From positions 1,364,001-1,428,000 of the forward strand of contig JASJOG010000014.1 in NCBI GenBank assembly GCA_030142905.1: 64,000 nucleotides of DNA, in the 5' to 3' direction. This DNA comes from Heliopora coerulea (taxonomy: Eukaryota; Cnidaria; Anthozoa; Scleralcyonacea; Helioporidae). Below the pieces are notes generated by a model. It had not been told where the DNA came from. It ran no database searches and saw only the letters and a program-made list of their open reading frames with translations. Both the position numbers and the translations under genes were made by a program. This document shows positions 46,331 through 56,608 of the stretch, piece by piece; position 1 is the stretch's first letter; each line of letters opens with the position of its first letter.

Positions 46331-46332
46331 GC

Positions 46333-46490
46333 CCAACAGACATTTGGCCGACAGGAGCTTAATCGACAGGACATTTCAACGACAAACGTTTGGCCGACAT
46401 ATCAATTCATCGACAAGATATTTGGACAACAGCTCAATTGACAATACGCTTGACCGACGGATGAGTAGCCAACAGGCGTCCGCTTGACCA
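46333..46490. repeat. Minisatellite, about 16-bp units alternating in two types
   Basis: Units ending in cgaca alternate between an atttggccgaca type and a tcaattcatcgaca type, giving a higher-order period near 31 bp over about ten units. The open frame 46179-46487 is a translation of it. Confidence 0.65.
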
Positions 46491-47619
46491 AAAGAAATTT
46501 CCATTCTGGACTAAGAAAACGAAAATAAAAATAATAAAGATGAAAACTTCCAACACGTTTTTCGAATTTCAATCAACTCCAAAGGATATGAACATATAAA
46601 CTTTGATGTACCTGCGACTTTTGCTCACAGGTCACTTAAAATCCAATTCAACGTCGCCGAATACAGTCCAGGTTGGTCAACGATATTGAGCTAGTGTCGA
46701 TAGAATCTTGAAGTGGTCTTACACTCAAAAAATGGGGTTTCTACTTTTAAACGTTAAAGCAAAAGCATTTCTTGGTATGGTTGTAAATCAAATTTTAACT
46801 ATGAAAATCATCTTTTTAATTGGTTAGTTGTCTTGGTAACAAAAAAAAAATCAAGCACAAAGCTACTCAGGCACTAAACCTAAAACACTGCAAATTTTCC
46901 AAGTTTTTTCAAATTAATTTTCAGATTCTTATAGAAAACATTTAAAAACTTTAGACAAAGTAACTATACAACGCAAAGTTTTAGAAAGTGTTTCAACATG
47001 AAATCAAGTTTTATAGTTCAGTTCTTAGACTGTCATTTTTGCTATTTGTGTTGAAAACGTGGTTAAAATTGGTAAAAAGGCAAATTTAATTTTACGTTTG
47101 AAAAAGATGCTTTTCAACGAGTTTAACGACTTTAGAAAAGCAGATCCAAAGTTTAATATTGTACATGCAGTCTTCTTAATAGTCTTCTAACACCTTCAAA
47201 AAATATGTGCAGATGCTTTTCAGATGCTTGTTTTCACAAGGTTCTTGTGTCGAGATCAAGGTCAAGGTAAAATTTAGGAAGCTCATTCAAGGTCATCCTG
47301 GGGAAGGACTTTCGCCCCTTAAGTATTCCCATAGTTAACAGAATGAGAGGCGAGTCTCTCTATTAACTATGCTGTGCCTCAAAACAACCTCAAAGTCACT
47401 ACTGTTGCATCCTTAATTATTCATTCTTAATTTATTAAACTAAATTTTGTAAAAATATAGCCATAAAAAAATTTCCGCGAAAACTCGACATTAGGAGTAT
47501 GTGTAGTAGTGCGTGAATCAGTGCGTTCGATCTAATGAACTACTGCCTGCAATACAAATGACGATTTTTTAAAATCTAATCATTAAAATTTCTAGGGAGT
47601 TGTCAGGATTTTTGTTAAA
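46491..47619. other. Non-coding, nothing recognised
   Basis: AT-rich. A hairpin at about 47329-47372 pairs catagttaa with ttaactatg, plus an inner gagag/ctctc stem. Confidence 0.4.
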
Positions 47620-47623
47620 CTTT

Positions 47624-47763
47624 TGTAACGAAGCACTCTCTATTTCTCTTTTTAATTTCAACTCGCTTTATTTCTGAATCCTGCAGATCACAACTCACTG
47701 TCTATGTATATTGCCACACCCCTAGTTCCATGCTTTTGTCATCAATTACGTCATATGTTCACA
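47624..47763 (-). repeat. 3' LTR
   Basis: Matches 50210-50349. It contains an aataaa signal in element orientation (within gaaataaagcg). Confidence 0.92.
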
Positions 47764-47901
47764 TTCCCTCTTCCTAAAATAACCATCATCTTTAAATTCG
47801 ACCTCAAACAAAATAGAATCTTATCAAATTGACATAACTCCTCACCTAAAAGTCAAGCATAAACTTAAATTTAAATCTGTTATCAAAGTAAAACGATAAG
47901 T

Positions 47902-48396
47902 TCAGTAATTGTTCACAGAGTATCCAAAACGGTCTGGTGGTCTTTTATTGCATCTCAGGTTGTAGTGCACATTTTCTTCAGGTCCATTGTTCATTTGAAG
48001 GTTTAATCTTCCAGCATTCTCTAGTTCAGATATTGACTCGTCCAAGTCGGAATCAGTACTTTCAAAATCCTCATTTGTTACTTGTCCTTCTTCAATGTCA
48101 TTATTGATCTTAAATCGTTTCAAATTGTTTGAATGAACAATCTTTCTCTTCTTACTCTCAAGTGATTCTATTTCACAGTTACCTTCTTTAACATCAACCA
48201 CGAGATATGGACCCAAGTACTTTTCATCCAATCCCCTCGCTCTGAAATTCTTGAGGAGCACCGTATCTCCGATATCGAAGCCTTTGTTTTGTTGTGACTG
48301 ATACTTTGTATCATACGTTCTCTTTTGTTTCCGTTGAAACTGTCTTATCCTTTCCATTACAATCTTTCGGAGATTGTTTTGTCGCTTCTTTAAATC
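47902..48396 (-). pseudogene. Integrase C-terminal region of the LTR element
   Basis: The frame carries RQFQRKQKRTYDTKYQ, then GDTVLLKNFRARGLDEKYLG with a PYLVVDV continuation. This is the GPY/F-type end of Ty3/gypsy integrase that binds DNA or chromatin. After VHSNNLKRFK comes an acidic tail and a final basic RCNKRPPDRFGYS. The zinc-binding and DDE catalytic domains of integrase are missing. The frame is open upstream into EIEDLKKRQNNLRKIV, which continues the coiled coil of the preceding ORF after a frame change near 48411. Confidence 0.85.
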
Positions 48397-48410
48397 TTCT
48401 ATTTCACGGG

Positions 48411-49151
48411 TCAGTGTGTTGGTCTTGCATCTAGTTCTTGTTGCAACTTATTGTTGGCGCTAAAACAGTCCTTTAATTGAACTTTCAAGAGTTGGTTGTC
48501 CTTTTCACTGATCTGCAACTTCTCTTCCAGCTCTTGATCTTCTCTAGCACTGTTTGTAAGATGGTCTTTCAACTCTTGGTTCTCTGCTCTTGCCTTCTCG
48601 AGTTGTTCTTTTAAGGTTTGTGTTTCCTTTTCCTCTTTGTTTTCATTTTCTCTCTTTTCTGCCAGTTCTTTCAGTTCCCGTATTTTCATCCCATGGTCCT
48701 CCACATTTCTTTTCAATTTTTGGTTTTCTTTTCCAATGTTTTCTAGTCTTTTCTCCCGTACAACAGTTGATGGATCTTTCACAGAAGAATCCAAAATAAA
48801 CAATGACTTGTTAGTCCCATCCGGAAATATTAACTGCATTGCAGGGGTGTCAACAACAGCTTCGTTGTTCATTAACCAGTCTAGTCCCAAAATAATCTCA
48901 GAGACCATTTCGTTGGCAATGTAAAATTCTTGATTTGACTTCTGTGAGGTTCTGACTTCAATGTCTAATGTTACTTTATCCAAAATACCAATTGGGGAAT
49001 TGTTCGCGGCTTCCGCAACTATATCGGATGGCGACAAGGTGTCGTTGTTGGGTGTCACTGACTTCCATGCATCTTCGCTAATTAAGGATATCGAAGCACC
49101 AGTGTCAATAATACAAAGTTTTGGTTTACTATTTAACTTGACCTCGACCAT
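48411..49151 (-). CDS. Retrotransposon aspartic protease fused to a long coiled coil
   Basis: 247-codon minus-strand frame. Residues 1-110 are a retropepsin-like protease with LCIIDTGASISLIS (catalytic DTG) and ILGLDWL (the usual hydrophobic-Gly-x-Asp element near the C-end). Residues about 138-240 form a heptad-rich coiled coil dense in Glu, Lys and Leu (for example LKEQLEKARAENQELKDHL). In a normal Ty3/gypsy pol the protease is followed by reverse transcriptase; here the coil takes that place. The stretch may be a captured host sequence or a family-specific extension. The frame itself is intact, unlike gag. Confidence 0.8.
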   Translation of the reverse strand: MVEVKLNSKPKLCIIDTGASISLISEDAWKSVTPNNDTLSPSDIVAEAANNSPIGILDKVTLDIEVRTSQKSNQEFYIANEMVSEIILGLDWLMNNEAVVDTPAMQLIFPDGTNKSLFILDSSVKDPSTVVREKRLENIGKENQKLKRNVEDHGMKIRELKELAEKRENENKEEKETQTLKEQLEKARAENQELKDHLTNSAREDQELEEKLQISEKDNQLLKVQLKDCFSANNKLQQELDARPTH

Positions 49152-49257
49152 AAGTATTTTTCTTTTATTCGCCGGCGAAATAGCAGATAATCGTACTTTC
49201 GAGTCTTTTTTAGTTTGGTCGCGGTTACTTGATTCTGGTTCGCGGTCTCTGTCGGAG

Positions 49258-50174
49258 TCATTTCAAATCTTGTGCGACAGAATTTCGAATTATGTCCTCG
49301 TTTTCAACAGCGATAGCAAATTTGCGACTGCCTGTTCGAAGTATTTTGACCTGGATCTTTTGAAAAATCGTCATTGCCCTGCTTAAGGTTATTAGTAAAA
49401 CAGTTACGGGCCAAATGTCCTGGCTTATGGCAATGAAAACATACTTTGGTTGAAGCATTATTTCGTTTAAAGCTACTTAGGGTTGGGCATTGTTTGGCAA
49501 TATGTCCAAATCCGTTGGACGTATAACATGTTTTTACTGTTGGCATTGAATTGATGGCGGCAATCTTCGTTCTACTAAATCTCTCTGTTACCGACGTTTC
49601 GGATCATAAAGTTTGCATTGTAGCATTCGCTGCTTCGAATCTCCGCGCAACCGATAAGGCGTCATCCAAGGTAGTAGGCGGTTCTTGCAATAATTTACTC
49701 TGCGTGGCACGATCTCTTAATCCAAGAATAAACTGGTCAACTAATCTACTGGTATACTCTTCGCCTTGAAAACCACATTTAGCTCCAGCTTCTCTGAGCG
49801 AAACAGCATAAGAGTCAACTGACTCACCTGGTTCCTGTTCACGTCGATGAAAATTGTATCTCTTTTTGGTCAAAGTTTGGTTTCTTTCCAACAACGACTT
49901 CAGCAGTTTAATCCATTTATTGTAGGCAGTCTCCTTCCACAAAGTCGACCGATTCTGCGAGACGAAAAGCGTCTTCGTTCAAATTGAATAATAGTGCAAG
50001 CCTTTTCTTCTTCTCATCTTTAAGCTCAACCGCTGCAAAATACAATTCGGACTTCTTTACGAACAAATCAAAATCTTCTCCAATCTTGAACTTTTCTGGT
50101 CTCCGAAATAATGTATGTGGAAGTCTGTTCAGTTCAGGGTTTAAAGCCTGAGCAACAACTTCCTCTTATGCCAT
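49258..50174 (-). pseudogene. gag of the LTR element, disrupted
   Basis: Reads from ATG 50174 through a capsid-like region (PHTLFRRPEKFK, FVKKSELYFAAVEL, then RYNFHRREQEPGESVDSYAV and LVDQFILGLRD) to three zinc-knuckle positions. Knuckle 1 (CYTSNGFGHIAKQC) has lost its second Cys, knuckle 2 (CFHCHKPGHLARNC) is intact, and knuckle 3 is split by a stop. Breaks seen: a stop at codon 3, a frameshift near 49945, a TGA after the capsid region (about 49604) and the knuckle-3 stop (about 49304). It could not make a full Gag. Confidence 0.87.
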
Positions 50175-50209
50175 AGGTATATCTCGATCTACGGTGGGAC
50201 CTCTAAAAA

Positions 50210-50349
50210 TGTAACGAAGCACTCTCTAATTCTCTTTTTAATTTCAACTCGCTTTATTTCTGAATCCTGCAGATCACAACTCACTATCTATGTATATTGC
50301 CACACCTCTAGTTCCATGCCTTTCTCATCAATTACGTCATATGTTCGCA
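50210..50349 (-). repeat. 5' LTR
   Basis: Matches 47624-47763, CTTT flank on the outer side. Confidence 0.92.
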
Positions 50350-50378
50350 CTTTCTTGTCATTCGACGAAAACTTGAGT

Positions 50379-50479
50379 TTAACCCTTTCCCGGCAGGGAA
50401 TCTCTCCTTAACAAGTAAAATCGTCTTGCATTGGCATGAATAAAATTATACAAGCCTGATTCGACTAGAGAAGTGTTAA
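50379..50479. mobile_element. TTAA-flanked MITE, copy F
   Basis: 101 bp between TTAA words; left end ttaaccctttcccggcaggg. The core aacaagtaaaatcgtcttgc aligns with copy A. It begins only 26 bp beyond the LTR element's target duplication. Confidence 0.75.
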
Positions 50480-52398
50480 ATTCATTTTACATAATAGCAT
50501 AAGAGTGACATTCCAAAATTTGGGCAAAAAGTAAACAAAATGAATCAGCCGAGCTCCTGCTAGAACCTACAGGTATGTGGTGACGAAAAATAGCTTTAAG
50601 TTGGCTCCTATTCATACGGCTTCTTTTTCTACATCCTGCTATTTTTACAGTCTGCATTTAAGGATATTGGTACCTGTAACATTGGAGAGTGTCAAACAAT
50701 AGAAGAAGAGTCACAAATATGAGGAATTTGTCAAATTGTGCAATTATTTATTGTTACCGTGCTAGCAAAAGCGATGGGTCAATAATAGTTAATAATTAAT
50801 AACATTTAATAATATGCACATTACCTTCGGTTTTCTCATTTTGAATTTGCACTTTTAAAATTTTTGTACTAGGATCAGGGGTGAAGCAAAACCTCGATAA
50901 TTGAAGGGGTGCATAATGAGATTTTTCCGACGAAGTGGGCGTGGTCAAGGTATTGTATAATAGAGCTGAGTTGTTTTCTATGATCTATTTTAAAAGCATA
51001 TACAACACAATAACAAGAATCAAAAACTCAAAGATTTTCAAGTTTTTGTTATTTTTTGTTGTTGTTGCCATTCGTACAAATGGCAATCTGACAAGGTTTA
51101 GCTCCTTACTAAGTTACATCATTGTGAGATAAAAGAAAACTTGTCAAAATCATCACGAGTTGTTAACTTAATGTCAGTTAGAAGGCCCAAAACTTATTCT
51201 TTGAATATGTCACAATTTAGCGTTCGAAATTTTACCCAAAAAGCCATTGTTTGATGTTTTCATATGTTATTCTCCAAACGTAAAATGTTGACGGACGAAA
51301 TTTCCTTGTCCACGATTTCAGATAAACAGGACATTGAGGGATGCGGAACCTCCCGCACCCCTTCATCGCTACGCCCCGGACAAGAAGAGACATTTAACTG
51401 AGTATAACATGACATAATATTTCGGTAGGTCGTTAAGACAGACATTAATTAAAGGCTTCAAAAAAACCTGTCTTGCGCAGCTTTTAAACATAAGCAATGT
51501 TGTCATATTGGCCCATTTGACAAGTATCCGTCTATTAAGGACCATTCGTTGTAAAAACATGCAGTTTTCCATTGCGGCTCATTCATTTTCTCTTAAATTA
51601 ATCCATTTAATACGTCTAATTTGTTAGGAAGAAAATGTTTCTTTTTTTAACTCCTGCTGGTATATTTTTGCTTAAATTAACCTATTCAACACTGACTTCT
51701 CGTTACTGAGGTGTCTTCCGTTTCTGTTCATGTAAATTTTTCTTCTTAGTTAACTCATACTCAAGGGCCGAGGAGCTAAGGCCAGCAGTGAAGGCAATAG
51801 CTGATTTCCCTTACTACGTTAGCTCATTATAACTACCAGAATACTTTTCAGTTTTTTCCCTTTTCATGCAAACATTGAATTCCCAAAGCAAATCGAAAAA
51901 AATTATTCCGATTAACATTAGAAACAAAATTTAGAAAGGCATTCTGGTGGTTGCATTCTGCAGATGTTTAAAGGGAACCGGCCATTACCCTCTGACTTTC
52001 GCTGCGAGTTTACTCTTGTACGTAATGTGATTAGTCATCAAGACAATTTTAAAATGTTTTCAATATTTTATTTAAATATTTTTTTGAAAATGTTATAAGA
52101 TATTTCAAATTCTTTTTTATAGTTATTCGGTATCTATATCACAATTTTGCGCTTGGATCTTTATTCTTCGTTTACGTTATCCGTCCGGTAAATTAATCGC
52201 AACAACTTAACTCTTGTTTATAATTGGAGAGTAGCTATCAAACGGGCGGCCAAGCGTCTTTATTGAGCCAATAGTAACTTGACCTATTCGCCTGCAAATG
52301 TTTTTTTTACAATTTGTCTCCCACTTCGAAAAACACACTACTGTCCCTGATACTCTTACGTTTTCTTATAAATTTATTGACAAGCCTAGTACAGACGC
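50480..52398. other. Gene-poor stretch
   Basis: Open frames are short and without known domains. No element ends recognised. Confidence 0.4.
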
Positions 52399-52572
52399 TA
52401 TAATCCCGTTTACACTGTTACGTTTTGGGCACGGCACAGCAAATGAGCCGTCCCAAGACCTATATATACAGAGATGCTCGGCACGGCTAAAGTTTGAGCA
52501 GTCCTCACCACTTACACCATGAAAATCCCCCGTGTCGTGCCCAAAATGTTACCAGTGTAAATGGGGTTTATA
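52399..52572. mobile_element. MITE with about 37-bp inverted ends
   Basis: The left end tataatcccgtttacactg and the reverse complement of the right end (tataaaccccatttacactg) match, and similarity continues through gttttgggcacgg. The element is about 174 bp. A TA duplication is possible but cannot be separated from the TATA ends. Confidence 0.68.
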
Positions 52573-53658
52573 TCACTGAGATCCCTTTCTCAATCTGTTA
52601 CCCGTGCGATGTCCGAATTTATGTGGTTGTTCAACACTTTTCAAATACTAGCCAATGATTGATGTTATAGTAGAGAATTTACCAGGAGGCTGTATTTCTT
52701 TGTAGACTATGCTCATGTATTTCCAAAGAAACAGTCCTTTTCATCTTTGTAACCATCAGCCGATTTACCTATTTGAACAATATAGTCGGCCCTTCAGTGG
52801 CGTAAGAAGAGGCCCCCATTAAAACAGATATGGTAGCACTGCCAAAATTTTTAAAAATTTTTTTTTCTTGGCATGTACACACATACATTTCAAAATTAAA
52901 ATAGAAAATTCTTGATAATCTAATGTTCCAGGCATGTATTGACATTAGTTGATACTTTACTACTTGAGATTTGAACGCAGATGCCATTAAAACTCGGGTA
53001 AATGTTTGGTCGCTTTTAATATCGTTGAAATTAAAGACTAAAACTACAACATTTTATTATTTCGTTTGGTCTTTTAATGAATAAATTAGTAATCCACTAT
53101 TTCTTTCAGTTAAAAGCAAAATTTGCTTTACCATGGGAACAAAATTGAAATTATTGTCCCAGTATTGTCCACAATAACGTCTATGTAAACACTTACAGAA
53201 AAATGCCCAACCTAAACTTAAATTTTGCTCCCGCGGCTCCCCTAACTTCAACTAGCCTCCTATGCCTGTGTAACCCTTGTAGCTGAACTAGTTGAAGTTC
53301 CGTTAAGTTCTATAAGATTACTTTTATTTTATTAAAAGTAATGCCGTATCAAGCTACAACAGAAGGACATACAGTGCTGCTATTTCATAACTTACCGTTG
53401 AAATGGAGGATAATCCTGTAATTCAGATATAGTTTCAGGATTAGGATTAAGAATTTGGACTCCAGAACACCATTTGGCTCATAATTTTATGCCAACAGAA
53501 ATGATTCTAGACAAAAGAAACTTAACAATATAGGAACTGTAGTATCATTTTATTCTTTAATTACATCTTTTATCTTTCATTTTCATCAATTTGAACTTCC
53601 TAAAATTAAATAATCTAACCTAATAAATTTCCCATAACTTAAGGACTTGGGGGAATAT
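52573..53658. other. Non-coding, nothing recognised
   Basis: No domain in the open frames here. Confidence 0.4.
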
Positions 53659-53666
53659 CTTGGAAG

Positions 53667-54081
53667 CAGTGGTGTAGTCCTGGAACTTTAACAAGGGGGG
53701 CTCACCAACACAGTGTCTTGAACATCAGGGGAGGCCCGAAAAAAATGATAAACTTGAAAAATGCTATTTTTTTTATTTTTGGTAACAGTAATTCTGCAAT
53801 TAAAATTTAACAGTGTTTCTGTGTTCGTAAAAAGTAAAATATTTGGAACACAATCGCCACGATCAGTACTTGGGCGGCACATGTTATGGCCGACTAGAAA
53901 TTACTGAAATCATTCTTGTTGGAAATGACTGATAATCTTTACATAAATTTCACAGAACATTCAAACATGATTAAAGTTACACAATCTGCAAAAAAATATA
54001 AAGGAGGGCTCAGCACCCCCAAATTGCCATGGAATTTTAATAAGGGGGGCTCAGCCCCCCTGAGCCCCCCCTACACCTCTG
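53667..54081. mobile_element. hAT-type MITE with 8-bp target duplication
   Basis: The ends cagtggtgtag and ctacacctctg are inverted with one mismatch in 11. They are flanked by exact 8-bp copies of cttggaag (53659-53666 and 54082-54089). An 8-bp duplication with CAG/CTG ends is diagnostic of hAT. G- and C-rich subterminal tracts (aaggggggctca, gagccccccct) are present. The 415-bp body has no transposase. Confidence 0.88.
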
Positions 54082-54089
54082 CTTGGAAG

Positions 54090-55744
54090 TACTGCTGCAA
54101 CTCTCAGTCTCCTCAACTCCTTGAGCAAGTCAAAGTGCAAACACGGCTAACCAACGGTTAAAAAGAAAAACAAGGCAGAATATAATCAAATACAAACATC
54201 TTGAAAAACAACATGTCAGTCTAGGGCTTAGTTGATAGTTTGGTTTTTTTCCCTACACCGAAGGAAGGGTCGCCGTTCTTTGTTTGAAGGTCGATGAAAG
54301 AAACTGCATTATCACAGTGAAAAATGAACTTCATCTGTTATGCATATACCCTTCAATAATATACAGGTTTTGGAGGACAAATAAATACAACTTTTGACGA
54401 AGTTGAGAGGTGAGATTGTTGGTCTTCCAATATGTTGACGAGAAGGGTTAATTTACTTTATACAGTAATGAATAACTACATACGTCAGAGCCTTTAGTAA
54501 CGGTTAGTTGTTCAGCAGTAAATTTATTACTTTAGAAGGCATAACGACGAACCAGAGTCCTTCACAAGGCTTCAAGTCAGTTACGGCATCCAAATAACAT
54601 GCCATTTGTGCAATATCCGCAAAAATTTTATTTCACCACATGTTGCGTCAAATATAACCGTTAAAAATAGTACCGTGTGGCATCATCTTAAGGCAGCACG
54701 GTCTTCGAGGTCCGCATCTTGTTTTCATAAACTCCTCACTATAAACATCAAAACTAAGTTTAAATACTTAATCCTATGTATGTCAACCCATCGACAAATA
54801 TGACCAACAGCAGGCTCAATTCGAATTTCTTTGATGGATTTGGAGTTCTTTTACATCCGATCAAGCATTTCTATCGGTGTTTTCATCTACGGATTAGGTG
54901 GGTGATGTAGGGACCTAACGAACCCTTGTAGAGAATAAAATTATGACAATAAAAATAAATAAATAAATAAAGTATAGAAAGCAGAACGGTAAAAAGATAT
55001 GTATAAAAAATATACTCAAATAGCTTTGCTCTAGTATTTTCTCAACGTATCGGACGATGTTTCCCCATCTCCGGATCATCCTATATCAGCAGTGCTATAC
55101 TGCTTTTCAGAATAGTACTGCAACCTACGTGTCTATTAGTGTCTGTTTAGCTTACAAGAGTTGCTTCCAGTGGTAAAGTATTTTGTAAATCATCACCGTT
55201 TCTTTGTAAACATTGATTAAGGAATCACCTCCAGCTACAATGAAAATGATCTGATTGCTAATTAAGCCCTGTTTATATGTTGGCATTTTCTTAAGGGTTA
55301 ACAGCGGTCTACAAGATGATTTTAAAATACGTTGTTCATGATAAAACCCTGAGACAACATACTAATGAAAAACTCAAGCTAAATTGAGTGGCCTTAGGAG
55401 CATCGTGCAAATCCCTTTCTTCAGTGGTGCGCCATTTAAAAATTTGTTTGTGTTTTGCACAACTTGTCTTTCTGGAAGATGGAAGATCATCAATCTCATA
55501 AGTTTGAAAAACGATTTTTGATCAAACCTACAACCTTCTGGTCCTCGTCTGAGGTTCAGAAATAGTTTCTCTGAGCCATGAGCTTGACCAACGTCCATCT
55601 GTCATCCGACTGACCTGTCATCCGACTGACCTGTCACTTTCTATAGGCCACTACACGCAATGTTTGCGCTGCATTTTGTTCAACAATGTTTAACAATGCG
55701 TCAGAACGAGGACTAGTGAGAATGTTGTTGTTTAATTAAAACCT
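54090..55744. other. Non-coding, nothing recognised
   Basis: A 14-bp direct repeat (tgtcatccgactgacc, twice) occurs near 55600-55635. AAT-rich simple sequence at about 54950-54970. Confidence 0.4.
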
Positions 55745-55850
55745 TTAACAGGCACAGTTCCATTTAGCAACTTATCAATTTTGTTCTAACATCAGCCAAT
55801 TTTACCAGTCAAGGAAAGACCTCGTCAAAGCCAGTCCGGTAAAGGGTTAA
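55745..55850 (-). mobile_element. TTAA-flanked MITE, copy H, inverted
   Basis: Read on the minus strand it begins ttaaccctttaccggactgg, keeps a cttgac, gtaaaatt and gttag core, and ends ttaa after 106 bp. Confidence 0.65.
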
Positions 55851-56344
55851 CCTGATCCTAAAGAAGTTGTTGGTGGGCTTGAAAATGCGTAACGAGACGG
55901 TGCATGACTCCATTTAAGAAATGGCCAACATCAGAAATTTTTTTTGGTAATTACAAAATATAGAAAACTTGTACAGGCCTTTGATCAGATGAAGGGTTTA
56001 AGTCAAGAAATTTGTCTAAAGTGTCAAGTCGTTTTGGTTTCAGGCTATTATCTCGCCAATAACTTCCTATGTAAAAGTCGAACATGAATTTTTACACAGA
56101 GGTATTAGTATGAAAAACGAAACTAGTGTTTGAAGACTTCCAGTCATGATCCAGGAAAGTTAAGATAACGCGCCATAAAAGTGCCATCAAAATTCATGTG
56201 GTCAACCAAGAAAAACCAGCTAAAACACTAAATAAAAAATGTGGCCTGACCCGACGAACAGAATCGCAGTCATTTTATGAATAATAAAACAATTGAAGTT
56301 GACTGTTTTAGGTAACTCGCGCTTAATTTACTTCTACTTCTGGT

Positions 56345-56608
56345 ATTGGTAACGGTAATAATGATAATAGCGATAATTGTAGAGATGATGACAAAGATGA
56401 CGATTCTAATACTGATATTGATAATCATATCGATAACAATAACGATTACGATATTCGTAACGATAACGACAACAATACTGATAATATTGACTAGATGATG
56501 ATTATAATTGTTATATCGATATTGATAAAGATGATTATAATGATAATGACGATGATAATGGTAATCATAATGATAATTATTATGAGAATGAGAATGATAT
56601 ACGTTAAT
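56345..56608. repeat. GAT/AAT simple repeat
   Basis: Degenerate gataat and gatgat triplet words continue for about 260 bp. Confidence 0.85.

Larger units (their letters stand above)
47624..50349 (-). mobile_element. Defective Ty3/gypsy-like LTR retrotransposon, 2.7 kb
   Basis: Two 140-bp LTRs (47624-47763 and 50210-50349) are about 95% alike by eye and start TG and end CA in element orientation. CTTT flanks both ends (47620-47623 and 50350-50353) as a 4-bp target duplication. A purine tract (aggaagaggg) abuts the 3' LTR. Order on the minus strand is gag with zinc knuckles, aspartic protease, coiled coil, integrase C-terminal part. Reverse transcriptase, RNase H and most of integrase are absent, so the element cannot move by itself. 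High LTR identity argues for fairly recent insertion. Confidence 0.93.

Noticed and set aside
48590..49386. Three plus-strand ORFs over the LTR element
   Set aside because: Antisense to the protease and coiled-coil frame; composition mirrors the coding strand.
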